NCBI GenBank assembly: GCA_040880025.1
Contig: JBBDJD010000011.1
Coordinates: 186,001 to 250,000 of the forward strand
Origin: RCIO01 sp040880025
Lineage (GTDB): Bacteria > Pseudomonadota > Alphaproteobacteria > Rhizobiales > Rhizobiaceae
Reading direction: 5' to 3'
Length of the DNA: 64,000 nt
Made by a program: the position numbers and the translations under genes. The notes beneath the pieces were generated by a model, which was not told the DNA's origin, made no database searches, and worked only from the letters and a program-made list of their open reading frames with translations. Of this stretch, positions 18,250-27,600 are shown piece after piece (within the stretch, counting starts at the first letter, position 1; each line of letters starts with the position of its first letter).

Positions 18250-19221
18250 CTAGACCGCCGCTTCGTCGGAACCGGGAATGAAGGCATCGAAGGCCGCGAG
18301 AACCTGTTCGCGGTAGATATCGGCTTCCTGCAGCAATTCGTGGCGCGCTCCGTCCACGGTCAGCAACGACCCCGACCTCAGCATTTGCGCATATTCCTCG
18401 ATTGCCGAGGTGGATACGACTTCATCGGCCCCGGCGCTGACAAACAGGGTCGGGATGTGGACGCGGGCCATGAAGTCGGGGTCGGTGACGCGATCGACCG
18501 CGCGACCGACAGCGCGGATCCAGGCGACGGTCGTGCCGCCCAGCGCCAGTTCCGGATGGGCCTGATAGATAGCCTGATTGCGCAGATATCGTGTGCGGTC
18601 CGTGGTCAGCACATTGGTTGCGAAGGGCGGCGGTTCGGGCGGCCTGGGGCCGGAGCCGAAATAACGTTTCCCCTGACCCAGGAAATAGAGAAGCCCGGTC
18701 ACCCGGCGCAGGCGCGCCATGGATACGGATGTGCGGGCGAAGCGCAGCAGGGGCGCCGTCAGCATCATGCGGCGCACCCGGTTGATCATGGCAGGCGCGG
18801 AAAGCAGGGCCACCAGACCGCCGGTGGAGTGAGCGACCATGTAATAGGGCGGGCGGCAGTCGGGCAGGACGATTTCCTCGAAAATCTGATCGAGGTCGCT
18901 GACATACTGGTTGAAGCTCTCGATATAGCCGCGTTGGGGATCGGCGATCAGCCGGTCCGATCCGCCCTGGCCGCGCAGATCGTAGGTCAGGACACCGAAG
19001 CCGCGCGTCGCCAGGTTCCGGATCGTTTCGAAATACTTTTCGATGCACTCATTGCGGCCCTGAACAAGCACGATCGTTCCCTTCAGGGGGCGCCCGGTGG
19101 CTTCGAAACGGGCATAGCGGATCATCGTCCCGTCGCGCATGGCGTGCTTGCCGTGATGCGACTTGGACGGCCGCGGATTGCCGTCAATCTCGAAGAGCTG
19201 TGCCGCCTGCTGTTCCATTCC
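18250..19221 (-). CDS. Alpha/beta hydrolase, lysophospholipase (PldB) type (323 aa)
   Basis: The protein has the serine aminopeptidase/lysophospholipase L2 layout: GTIVLVQGRNECIEKY, the YDLRGQGGSDR strand turn, the nucleophile elbow AHSTGG, the acid in SAGADEVVS and the catalytic His in GARHELLQE. There is no signal peptide, so it is predicted cytoplasmic or membrane-associated. Rhizobial relatives are annotated as lysophospholipase or monoacylglycerol lipase; the real substrate is unknown. ATG 19221 is chosen over an upstream start at 19287, since the intervening residues are Arg/Ser-rich and non-conserved-looking. Confidence 0.85.
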   Translation of the reverse strand, partial: GMEQQAAQLFEIDGNPRPSKSHHGKHAMRDGTMIRYARFEATGRPLKGTIVLVQGRNECIEKYFETIRNLATRGFGVLTYDLRGQGGSDRLIADPQRGYIESFNQYVSDLDQIFEEIVLPDCRPPYYMVAHSTGGLVALLSAPAMINRVRRMMLTAPLLRFARTSVSMARLRRVTGLLYFLGQGKRYFGSGPRPPEPPPFATNVLTTDRTRYLRNQAIYQAHPELALGGTTVAWIRAVGRAVDRVTDPDFMARVHIPTLFVSAGADEVVSTSAIEEYAQMLRSGSLLTVDGARHELLQEADIYREQVLAAFDAFIPGSDEAAV

Positions 19222-19355
19222 GGACCGGTAGCCTTCCTCGCAGCCGAATGCTTGCCGTTGAATAGAAGGCGATAGCGAAAAACGCAAAAATAATCGGGGG
19301 TTTGGTGAATTCAGGACCGCATGGTCCCGTGCGCACCCTCATCCCTCAAAATATG

Positions 19356-19458
19356 AAGGCCGGGCGCGCCGTCATGACGACACCCGGCCTTCTGTCGGTT
19401 CCGGGCGGAAGGGACGTTGCACCCGGCTCCGGCTCAAGGGGCGGCATGTGATGCCGCC
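19356..19458. other. Gene-free stretch with two strong stem-loops
   Basis: The 330 bases between the hydrolase start (19221) and the heat-shock promoter (19554) contain no gene I can support. They hold a 9-bp stem AAGGCCGGG/CCCGGCCTT (19356-19391) with a nested palindrome CGTCATGACG in its loop, and a perfect 8-bp stem GGCGGCAT/ATGCCGCC (19440-19458). Neither is followed by a T-run on either strand, so they are not simple terminators. They could be operators, a palindromic repeat or part of an untranslated RNA. Confidence 0.45.
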
Positions 19459-19553
19459 GATCTCCAGCGTTGAGGCCAGACTAGCAAGCGCAGGCTGAAC
19501 GCAAGCAGAAGCGGGTGTTCATCTGACATTCATCGTCCGCGGGTGGTGAAACT

Positions 19554-19582
19554 CTTGAAATCGGGAAATCCGGCACCCAAAT
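19554..19582 (+). promoter_or_regulatory. Heat-shock sigma-32 (RpoH) promoter
   Basis: CTTGAAA (19554-19560), a 15-base spacer and CCCAAAT (19576-19582) closely match the RpoH consensus (CTTGAAA and CCCAT-type -10). It lies about 110 bases before the Hsp20 start codon, leaving room for a thermosensing leader. Confidence 0.8.
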
Positions 19583-19589
19583 CTGATGC

Positions 19590-19690
19590 GTGGTCGCCAA
19601 TACGGGGCCACTGACCTTGCAGCGAAAGGGCCAGAGCGCGTTTCGCAAAAGGGTCAACGCAAAGCAATGTTGCTTCACAGGAGAACAGAC
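19590..19690 (+). promoter_or_regulatory. ROSE-type RNA thermometer in the hsp20 leader
   Basis: The last 26 bases before the start codon read GTTGCTTCAC then AGGAGAAC. The UUGCU motif sits opposite the Shine-Dalgarno AGGA in a short hairpin, with the G facing G that is characteristic of ROSE elements. These are common upstream of rhizobial small heat-shock genes and melt at high temperature. The hairpin would mask the ribosome site at low temperature. The upstream part of the leader can form further stems but was not folded here. Confidence 0.7.
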
Positions 19691-20155
19691 ATGCGTCACG
19701 TTGATTTTTCCCCCCTCTACCGTTCGACCGTCGGTTTCGACCGGCTTTTCAACATGCTGGACACGGTCGGCCAGCCTGACAACGGACAGACCTATCCGCC
19801 CTACAATATCGAACGCACTGGCGAGGACGCCTATCGCATCTCGATGGCCGTCGCCGGTTTCGGCGAGGACGAGATTTCGATCGAGGCTCACCGCAATGTG
19901 CTGACCGTCAAGGGCGAGAAGGCCGAGGAGAGCGGCGAGGAAAACGAATTCCTCTATCGCGGTATTGCCGCGCGCGCTTTCGAGCGCCGTTTCCAGCTTG
20001 CCGATTTCGTTGAAGTGTCCGGCGCCGAGCTGAAGAACGGCCTGCTTCACATCGAACTGAAGCGCAACATCCCCGACGAGATGAAGCCGCGCAAGATTGC
20101 GATCGCAGCCAGCGGCTCCAAAAAGGCTCAGCAGATCGAGGCCAAGGCTGCGTAA
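19691..20155 (+). CDS. Small heat-shock protein Hsp20 (IbpA type, 154 aa)
   Basis: An alpha-crystallin-domain chaperone of bacterial class A. The N-terminus FSPLYRSTVGFDRLF is the IbpA signature, PPYNIERTGEDAYRISMAVAGF opens the crystallin domain, and ELKNGLLHIELKRNIP closes it. It binds unfolded proteins in the cytoplasm and keeps them refoldable for DnaK/ClpB. The usual C-terminal I-x-I tail appears as KIAIAA. ATG 19691 follows AGGAGA at 19679-19684; the frame is open further upstream but that lies in the RNA thermometer. Control is by the RpoH promoter and the ROSE leader. Confidence 0.95.
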   Translation: MRHVDFSPLYRSTVGFDRLFNMLDTVGQPDNGQTYPPYNIERTGEDAYRISMAVAGFGEDEISIEAHRNVLTVKGEKAEESGEENEFLYRGIAARAFERRFQLADFVEVSGAELKNGLLHIELKRNIPDEMKPRKIAIAASGSKKAQQIEAKAA

Positions 20156-20183
20156 TCGCAACACAGCCTAGCCAGTCAGGAAG

Positions 20184-20215
20184 CGGCGTCCCTCCGGGGG
20201 CGCCGTTTTTGTTTT
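20184..20215 (+). terminator. Rho-independent terminator of hsp20
   Basis: CGGCGTCCC and GGGGGCGCCG form a GC-rich stem of about nine pairs (one G-U), followed by TTTTTGTTTT. It lies 29 bases after the hsp20 stop. Confidence 0.85.
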
Positions 20216-20231
20216 CGGCCCGAGGAGAATA

Positions 20232-20831
20232 TCAGGAAAACGCGGCGCCGGCTGTGGCCGCGCCGGATTCCTCATGCCTTGCGCGTCGCATCAAAAGCAG
20301 CCGGTCAAGCGATATCGCGCCCGCGCCACGCCCCGCCAGGTAGACGAGGGGGAATATCCAGAGGAGGCGCTGATCGGCGATCAGCCCGTCGGAAAAGCGG
20401 TCGAACATCGCGCCGATGGTCTCAGCGCCGACCTGATGGACCGCGATATCCACATAGGACTGCACGGCGACAAAGGCGATCATGCCGACGGCTGCGATGC
20501 GGGTGAACAGCCCGAATATGATCAGCAGCGGCAGGATGAACTCGGCATATGTGCCGGCCACCACCATCAGACCCCAGGGAAAGAACGCCACGTTGGAGAC
20601 GTCGCCGCCCGCTGCTTCAACCGCCGGAAGCGCAATCTGATAGTAGGCGTTGTCGGAGATTGAAAAGAAGCCCAGAAGACCGTCGCCGACCTTGGTCTTC
20701 GCCGAGTTGAGAAAATAGAAATAGAGCACCGAGGCGAAGGTGAAGCGTGCGAAAAGTCCGAAGAACCATCCCTGTGTGAGCCGTTCGACGGCGCTCACAA
20801 TCGTGTCGTAGAGCGACAGTAAGGCGCGCAT
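20232..20831 (-). CDS. DoxX-family membrane protein of the bufferin operon (199 aa)
   Basis: An inner-membrane protein with about four to five hydrophobic helices in DoxX arrangement (FGLFARFTFASVLYFYFLNS, AGTYAEFILPLLIIFGLFTR, VGMIAFVAVQSYVDI, LLWIFPLVYLAG). It is the last gene of the bufA1-bufB-bufC set, beginning 16 bases after bufC, with a strong GGGAGGGG ribosome site. DoxX proteins regularly accompany bufferin operons, but their role there is not settled; quinol- or redox-linked activity has been proposed for the family. Confidence 0.85.
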   Translation of the reverse strand: MRALLSLYDTIVSAVERLTQGWFFGLFARFTFASVLYFYFLNSAKTKVGDGLLGFFSISDNAYYQIALPAVEAAGGDVSNVAFFPWGLMVVAGTYAEFILPLLIIFGLFTRIAAVGMIAFVAVQSYVDIAVHQVGAETIGAMFDRFSDGLIADQRLLWIFPLVYLAGRGAGAISLDRLLLMRRARHEESGAATAGAAFS

Positions 20832-20847
20832 TCATTCCCCTCCCTGG

Positions 20848-21609
20848 TTAGGCATCCACCGACGCGAGCGCGCCAGTCGTCAGCATCAACCCGATGGCGG
20901 CCGACAGGTCGAACGTCTCATCCGCCGCGGCGCCCAGTTCAGCGGCCCGGGTGAGCGTGTCACCGTTCATCAGCGCGGCCATAAACGCTGCATTGCTCAT
21001 CGATATGTCATGAAGCGCAACGTCGATATCCGGCCGGGTGACGAGGCCGTTCTCGGCAATCGCTGCGTTGATGCGCTGTCCCGATTGCCCCTGGCGGTTC
21101 GCATTGAAAATCGTGACCGCGGCATATTGCGAACGCACCAGCGCCGCGGCCGGGTGGCGCGTGAAGCGGGCAGCCGGCAGTTTCTCGGGCGCGATCGCCG
21201 ACAAAGCTTCCGGTGAAAGCGGTGCGATATCGGCCGCATGGTAGGCGTCGAGCCAGGCCCGTTCCAGCCGTGCGATATCAGCCAGATAAGGCATGGTGGC
21301 GGCGGGCTCGAACGTTTCGATGAAGGCCGGAAATTCATGTCCGTAACGAAACAGAAGTGGCGATTTCGGCGGATGAGCAGACATGAACAGGCGCGCGAGA
21401 TCGGCAAAACGCTGCTCGCCGACGATGCGGCTGACCGCCGGGAAGGTATTGGCGAGCGCCTCGACTAGGCTCACGGTCACATTGTTGCGGTAGACGTCGA
21501 ATCGCTTGTCCGGGGTCCCGCCGAACGCGCTGGCCAGACCGGCTGGCGTCGCGGTCCCCGGGTCATGAATGGCCGTGCGGAACGCCTGCTCATATTCCGT
21601 CTCAGGCAT
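20848..21609 (-). CDS. bufC: BufC/HvfC partner protein (DUF2063, 253 aa)
   Basis: The N-terminal half has the DUF2063 signature (FDVYRNNVTVSLVEALANTFPAV, RIVGEQRFADLARLF, RYGHEFPAFIE). This is the recognition and partner subunit that works with the MNIO enzyme BufB to modify the precursor peptide. The gene overlaps the end of bufB by eight bases, a typical translationally coupled arrangement. The C-terminal domain is less conserved. The protein is cytoplasmic and its length is usual for the family. Confidence 0.9.
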   Translation of the reverse strand: MPETEYEQAFRTAIHDPGTATPAGLASAFGGTPDKRFDVYRNNVTVSLVEALANTFPAVSRIVGEQRFADLARLFMSAHPPKSPLLFRYGHEFPAFIETFEPAATMPYLADIARLERAWLDAYHAADIAPLSPEALSAIAPEKLPAARFTRHPAAALVRSQYAAVTIFNANRQGQSGQRINAAIAENGLVTRPDIDVALHDISMSNAAFMAALMNGDTLTRAAELGAAADETFDLSAAIGLMLTTGALASVDA

Positions 21610-22513
21610 GACGGCGGCCGAGCAGGAAGGTCTGGGCGTTGCGGTCGAGGATGGCGCGCGCCGCGGCGGCTTCCGATTTCAGAACATGCCAGTCCGGCAC
21701 GTCATTGTCCCATTCGACCAGGGTCGGTATGGGGCCGCACTGGCCGATGAGGATTTCGTAGAGCTTCCACACGGCGTCCGCCACCTGGCCGTCGTGGCTG
21801 TCGATCAGGAGGAGATGGCCCTCGCCGTCGTCCTGTTCGGCGTGGCCCGCCAGATGGATCTCGCCGACATGTTCGAGCGGAAACTCGGCCAGATAGTCCA
21901 TCGCGGAGGCGCCGTGATTTGTGGCCGACACGAAGACGTTGTTCACATCGAGCAGGAGCCCGCAGCCGGTGCGGTCGACGATCTCTTCCAGGAAATCGGT
22001 CTCGGCGTAGGTCGATTCCTCAAACAGCAGATAGGTGGACGGATTTTCCAGCAGAATCCGCCTGCCGATCGCTTCCTGCGCCTGGTCGATGTGGGCGCAG
22101 ACGCGGCTCAGCGTTTCGCTTGTATAGGGTAAGGGGAGAAGATCGTTCAGGAACACGTCGTCATGGGTCGACCAGGCGAGGTGTTCCGACACAAGCGCCG
22201 GCTCATAGCGGCGAACGAGATCCGCGAAGCGGGCGAGATGCTCTTTGTCCAGGTCGCCCAGGCCGCCGATGGACATGCACACGCCGTGCAGCGAGAGCGG
22301 GAATCGTTCGCGCATCGCGCTCAGGAAGCGATGCGGCGCACCGCCGTCGCCCATGTAGTTCTCCGCGTGAATTTCCAGAAAGCCGGAGAATTCATCATCG
22401 GCGCTGATCGCTTCGAAATGTTCCGGTTTGAAACTGGCGCCGGAAAGGCCATCCACCGGAAAAGCGGGAAATCGCAAACCCTGATCTTTCGCGATGGCAA
22501 CGTGGCTGTTCAC
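21602..22513 (-). CDS. bufB: BufB multinuclear iron oxidase (MNIO, DUF692, 303 aa)
   Basis: A TIM-barrel MNIO (DUF692) enzyme. Its metal-ligand His/Glu/Asp residues appear in LEIHAENYMG, LSLHGVCMSIGG, VSEHLAW, LLLDVNNVFVSA, EIHLAGHAEQ and LVEWDNDVP. In bufferin systems it oxidises cysteines of BufA to thiooxazole-type heterocycles. The GTG at 22513 is chosen since GGGAGG stands eight bases upstream; the longer frame to 22603 runs through the intergenic region. It lies 138 bases downstream of bufA1. Confidence 0.93.
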   Translation of the reverse strand: MNSHVAIAKDQGLRFPAFPVDGLSGASFKPEHFEAISADDEFSGFLEIHAENYMGDGGAPHRFLSAMRERFPLSLHGVCMSIGGLGDLDKEHLARFADLVRRYEPALVSEHLAWSTHDDVFLNDLLPLPYTSETLSRVCAHIDQAQEAIGRRILLENPSTYLLFEESTYAETDFLEEIVDRTGCGLLLDVNNVFVSATNHGASAMDYLAEFPLEHVGEIHLAGHAEQDDGEGHLLLIDSHDGQVADAVWKLYEILIGQCGPIPTLVEWDNDVPDWHVLKSEAAAARAILDRNAQTFLLGRRHA

Positions 22514-22651
22514 GGTGTCAGCCTCCCAGCTTGGAGTGCACAATAGAATAGGAGACGAGAAGCGGAAAGTTCCTGGCCTTCCCGTCTCCCAACCCCCGCC
22601 CAACGCGAGCGCTGCAAGGCGCCCGCATCGGGGTGGCGCGATGGCGACCGA

Positions 22652-22957
22652 TCAGGCCGGCAGATCGCGATCGAGCTCCTCGAGCGAACCCATGCGGTCG
22701 CCCGGCAAATCGATATCCATGCAGGTGCCGGCATCGACATAGGTCCAGGCATTACCCTGATAGTCGACTTTTGACGTGCCGGCGCATGTGGTGCCGGGGC
22801 CTGCCGCGCAATCGTTCTTTCCGGCCATGGAGACGCCGAAGCATTTTTCCTTTTCCTGCGCTACCGCGCTGGTCGAGGTGGCGATCGTGGCGGTGGACAG
22901 CGCAGCGGCAACAGCACCGGCCAAATATGCGGCGCTGACGATGGTCTTGGTGGACAT
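22652..22957 (-). CDS. bufA1: Bufferin precursor BufA1 (DUF2282, 101 aa)
   Basis: A small exported precursor with a signal peptide (1-33, ending STSAVA). It has exactly four cysteines at 39, 50, 58 and 79 in the pattern KCFGVSMAGKNDCAAGPGTTC and later AGTCM. This is the DUF2282/bufferin-1 signature. In characterised bufferins two of these cysteines become thiooxazoles, and the peptide binds copper in the periplasm, protecting against copper stress. A GGAGAGGAA site precedes ATG 22957. The acidic C-terminal tail (SLEELDRDLPA) is specific to this copy. Confidence 0.93.
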   Translation of the reverse strand: MSTKTIVSAAYLAGAVAAALSTATIATSTSAVAQEKEKCFGVSMAGKNDCAAGPGTTCAGTSKVDYQGNAWTYVDAGTCMDIDLPGDRMGSLEELDRDLPA

Positions 22958-23111
22958 GAGGAGTTCCTCTCCAGAATTGTCGGATGTGCCGAACGGCTGT
23001 TCGACAATCGCAATCTGCTGAGGAGTGCTCTCAATTGGAAATCAACCGAGCGCGACCGTTTCTCACTCCGCGGTCACGGTTAGTTTGAACCTCGTTATCG
23101 GTGAACCGGCA

Positions 23112-24161
23112 TCAGCGGATCAGTTCGCCAAACAGATCGACTTCGGGCTCGGTGGTCCCGAAGCTGGTCACGAGACGCGAAAGCACTTCACCTTCGGCAA
23201 TCGTGCCCGAGAAGTCCCTCGGCGCATGCCAGGGATAGAAGGATGCGCCGGCGGCGACGAGCTTGTCGCGCGTCGTTTCCGGCATGATGACAAAGACCTC
23301 GTTGGCCTCGGGCTTCCATGCAGTGCGTGCGGCGGAGGCGCTTTCGGCGTGGGCTGCGAGCCTGGCCGCCATGCGATTGGCGTGGCGGGCGTTGTTCATC
23401 CACAGTTGGTCCGCGAGATAGGCGTCGAACTGCACCGCGATGAAGCGTGACTTGGAAAACAGCTGAGCAGCGCGCTTGCGCAGAAAATGAAGGTCGGAGC
23501 CCAATTCAGGATTGAGCACGATCACCGCTTCCGCGCACCAGCATCCGTTCTTTGTGCCGCCGAAGGAGAGCAGGTCGACGCCGGCTTTCCAGGTCATCTC
23601 GGCGGGCGAGCAGCCGAGGGCAGCCAGCGCGTTGGCGAAGCGGGCGCCATCCATGTGAAGCGGAATGCCGTGGTCGTGGCAAATGTCTGAAATGGCGGCG
23701 ATCTGGTCGAGGCTGTACACGGTGCCGACTTCGGTCGCCTGGGTGATCGACGCGGCCATGGGCTGGCCGGCATGGATGAATTCGGGCGGATAGTGGCGAA
23801 TGGCCTTTTCCAGATTCGCGGGATCCATGCGGCCGAGCGGCCCATCGACCGGGCACAGGCGCGCGCCTCCGGTCATGAATTCCGGCGCGCCGCCTTCGTC
23901 CTCGATCAGATGCGCCTCGCGATGGGCGAATACCACGCCGCCCGGACGCGCCACCGAAGCGAGCGACAGGCCGTTTGCGGCGGTGCCTGTGGCAACGAAA
24001 AACACCGAGACCTCGCGCTCGAATATCTCGCCGAGGCGTTTTTCCACTGTCTTGTCCAGATCGCTTGCCCCATAGGCCGGGGCATGGCCTGTCGCGTGTT
24101 CGCTGAGGGCCGCGGCAATGGCCGGATGCGCCCCGGCCCAGTTGTCGGATGCGAAATTCAT
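23112..24161 (-). CDS. ltaE: Low-specificity L-threonine aldolase (349 aa)
   Basis: A PLP-dependent fold-type I enzyme that splits threonine or allo-threonine into glycine and acetaldehyde. It shows MNFASDNWAGAHPAI at the start, FFVATGTAANGLSL, HMDGARFANALA and LLSFGGTKNGCW, where the Lys binds PLP. The C-terminal small domain is complete. It precedes bufA1 by 154 bases on the same strand but has no evident functional link to it. Confidence 0.92.
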   Translation of the reverse strand: MNFASDNWAGAHPAIAAALSEHATGHAPAYGASDLDKTVEKRLGEIFEREVSVFFVATGTAANGLSLASVARPGGVVFAHREAHLIEDEGGAPEFMTGGARLCPVDGPLGRMDPANLEKAIRHYPPEFIHAGQPMAASITQATEVGTVYSLDQIAAISDICHDHGIPLHMDGARFANALAALGCSPAEMTWKAGVDLLSFGGTKNGCWCAEAVIVLNPELGSDLHFLRKRAAQLFSKSRFIAVQFDAYLADQLWMNNARHANRMAARLAAHAESASAARTAWKPEANEVFVIMPETTRDKLVAAGASFYPWHAPRDFSGTIAEGEVLSRLVTSFGTTEPEVDLFGELIR

Positions 24162-24664
24162 GCGCGCCTTTTCCAGATATTCGGATGCCCAGGGGATATG
24201 TGTCCGGTTTGCCGGGGAGAGGCAAGCACCGGGCGCCGGTCACATTGCCGTATCAAATGTGCCAAACCATACGGCGCATGTTAATTTTACAAATCCCCTC
24301 AGTGGCGTATTTTTATTGCGTGCATGGTGGGAAATCATGCTGAATCCGTCTTGCGCCTCGTGCGGATTTCTGGCATCTAAGAGATAGGACAGTAGTGCTG
24401 TCTTATTTATGCAAGCATCCGGCACCGGAGATGGCGTATAGTGGCGCCGCTCCGGCGTATGATGCGGAATCCGGCGGGCAGCGGATGGAAACACCGTTCA
24501 AACCCGCCGCGCGCATAAATCGAGATTGCTTGACTTACCCCTGGTGAGCGGGCCATTTCCGGCTTTTCGAAAGATATGCCGAGCCATGCCGAAGCGCGCC
24601 TTGACAATGTGCCTTCGGAACGATTGCCGACCGCCCCCAGGGGCATGATGTGGAGGACAGGACG
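24162..24664. other. Intergenic region upstream of gltB
   Basis: About 500 bases without a gene I can support, between divergent ltaE and gltB. It must hold both promoters. A TTGACA at 24601-24606 is the best -35 candidate for gltB, but its -10 is poor. A small inverted repeat GGACAG-TAGTG-CTGTCT lies near 24388-24404. I see no riboswitch fold by eye. Confidence 0.4.
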
Positions 24665-27600
24665 ATGACGATGTTTACGCCATCCCCGAAGACCGGAGTT
24701 CCGGCCTTGGAGGCGACGTCCGCCACGAAAACAGCGCTGCGGAACGGCGGACTGCCGATTGCGCAGGGCCTCTACGATCCGCGCAACGAGCGCGACGCCT
24801 GCGGCGTCGGCTTCATTGCGCACATGAAGGGCGCGAAGTCGCACCAGATCGTCAAGGACGGTCTGCTCATGCTTGAAAACCTCACTCATCGCGGCGCGGT
24901 TGGCGCCGATCCCCTGATGGGCGACGGCGCCGGTGTGCTGGTGCAGATTCCCGACGCCTTCTACCGCGAGGAAATGGCACGGCAGGACATCGAGCTGCCT
25001 GAGCCCGGCCACTACGGCGTCGGGTATCTGTTCCTGCCGCACGATGCTGAACTGCGCACGCACATCGAGGACGTCATTCGGGAAGTCTGCCAGCTCGAGG
25101 GGCAGCCGCTGCTGGGCTTCCGTGACGTGCCGGTCGACAATTCGTCGCTGTCCAAGGCGCCTGAGATCGCCGCCGCCGAGCCGATCCATCGCCAGGTGTT
25201 CATCGGCCGCAGCGCTGATCTTGAGTCCGACGACGACTATGAGCGCCGGCTCTATATCCTGCGCAAGGTGATTTCGGCGCGCATTTTCGCCGAGACCGGC
25301 GGTCTCGACAACGGCTTCTACGTCGTGTCGATGTCGGCGCGCACCATCGTCTACAAGGGCATGTTCCTGGCTTACCAGGTGGGGGCCTACTACAAGGACC
25401 TCGCGGACCCGCGTTTCAAGACGGCGCTGATCCTTGTCCATCAGCGGTTTTCCACCAACACCTTCCCGTCCTGGAAGCTGGCGCATCCCTATCGCATGGT
25501 CGCGCATAACGGCGAGATCAACACGCTGCGCGGCAACGTCAACTGGATGGCGGCGCGTCAGGCCTCGGTCGATTCCGAACTGTTCGGCAACGACATCTCG
25601 AAGCTGTGGCCGATCTCCTACGAGGGTCAGTCCGACACCGCTTGCTTCGACAACGCGCTCGAGTTCCTGACGCAGGGCGGCTACCCGCTTGCCCACGCGA
25701 TGATGATGCTCATCCCCGAGGCCTGGGCCGGCAACAAGCTTATGGGCCGGGACCGGGCGGCTTTCTACGAATACCATGCCGCGCTGATGGAGCCGTGGGA
25801 TGGGCCGGCGGCCGTGGCCTTTACCGACGGCCGCCAGATCGGCGCGACGCTCGACCGCAACGGGCTTCGCCCGGCGCGCTATATCGTGACCGGCGACGAC
25901 AGGGTCATCATGGCTTCGGAAGCGGGCGTCCTGCCGGTGCCGGAGGAAAACATCGTCACGCGCTGGCGCCTGCAGCCCGGCCGCATGCTGCTCATCGATA
26001 TCGAGAAGGGCCGCATCGTTTCCGACGAGGAGATCAAGTCGGAGATCGCGACCAAGCACCCCTACAAGCAGTGGCTTGAGAACACGCAGCTCATCCTGGA
26101 AGAGCTGAAGCCGGTCGAGCCGCGCGCACTGCGCCGCGACGTGAGCCTGCTCGACCGCCAGCAGGCCTTTGGCTACACGCAGGAGGACACCAAGCTCCTG
26201 ATGGCGCCGATGGCAACCACCGGTCAGGAGGCGCTCGGCTCCATGGGCACCGATACTCCGATCTCGGCGATGTCGGACAAATCGAAGCTGCTCTACACCT
26301 ATTTCAAGCAGAACTTCGCCCAGGTGACGAACCCCCCGATCGACCCGATCCGCGAAGAGCTGGTGATGAGCCTCGTCTCGTTCATCGGGCCGCGGCCGAA
26401 TATCTTCGATCTGGTCGGCAGCTCGCGGCGCAAGCGGCTTGAGGTGCGCCAACCGATCCTCACCAATGGCGATCTGGAGAAGATCCGCTCCATCGGCCAC
26501 ACCGAGGACCGGTTCGACACCAAGACGATCGACATCACCTATTCCGGCAGCGAAGGTGCCGCGGGCCTGCCGGGCGCGGTGGACCGTCTTTGCGACCGCG
26601 CCGAGGCTGCGGTCGCGGGCGGCTACAACATCATCATCCTGTCGGACCGCCAGATCGGCCCGGACCGGATCGCCATACCGTCGCTTTTGGCGACCGCCGC
26701 CGTGCATCATCACCTGATCCGCAAGGGACTGCGCACGTCGGTCGGTCTTGTCGTGGAATCCGGCGAGCCGCGCGAGGTGCATCATTTCTGCTGTCTGGCC
26801 GGCTACGGCGCGGAAGCGATCAATCCCTATCTCGCCTTCGACGCGCTGCAGGACATGCACAGGAACGGCGCCTTCCCGCCGGAGGTCGACGCGCATGAGG
26901 TGGTGACGCGCTACATCAAGTCGATCGGCAAGGGCATTTTGAAGGTCATGTCCAAGATGGGCATTTCGACCTACCAGTCCTATTGCGGCGCGCAGATTTT
27001 CGATGCGGTCGGGCTGCGCTCCGAACTGGTCGAGAAGTATTTCACCGGCACTGCCACGATGATCGAGGGCGTTGGGCTGGAGGAGATCGCCCGCGAGACG
27101 GCGGAACGCCATGCGCGCGCGTTCAGCGCCGATCCGGTGCTGCGCACGGCGCTCGACGTGGGTGGCGAATATATGTACCGCGTGCGCGGCGAGGCGCATA
27201 TCTGGTCGCCGGACGCCGTCGCCGAGCTTCAGCACGCCGTGCGGCTGAATTCGGCCGAGACGTTTGACGGCTTCTCCAGGCGCATCAACAGCAAGAGCGC
27301 CGAGGCGAAGACCATTCGCGGGCTGTTCCACATCCGCACAGCCGGGGAGACCGGACGCAAGCCGGTGCCGCTGGATGAAGTCGAGCCCGCCGCGGAGATC
27401 GTGAAGCGGTTCTCGACCGGCGCGATCTCGTTCGGCGCGATCAGCCGCGAGGCGCACACCACGCTGGCGCGCGCCATGAACGCGATCGGCGGCAAGTCAA
27501 ACACGGGTGAGGGCGGCGAGGAGCAGGACCGCTTCATGCCATTGCCGAACGGCAAGCCTAACCCCGAACGCTCGGCCATCAAGCAGGTGGCGAGCGGGCG

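Noticed and set aside
24407..27457. A 1016-codon open frame on the minus strand opposite gltB
   Set aside because: It is antisense to the clearly conserved gltB, Arg/His-rich, without any recognisable domain. Such frames are usual in high-GC coding DNA.
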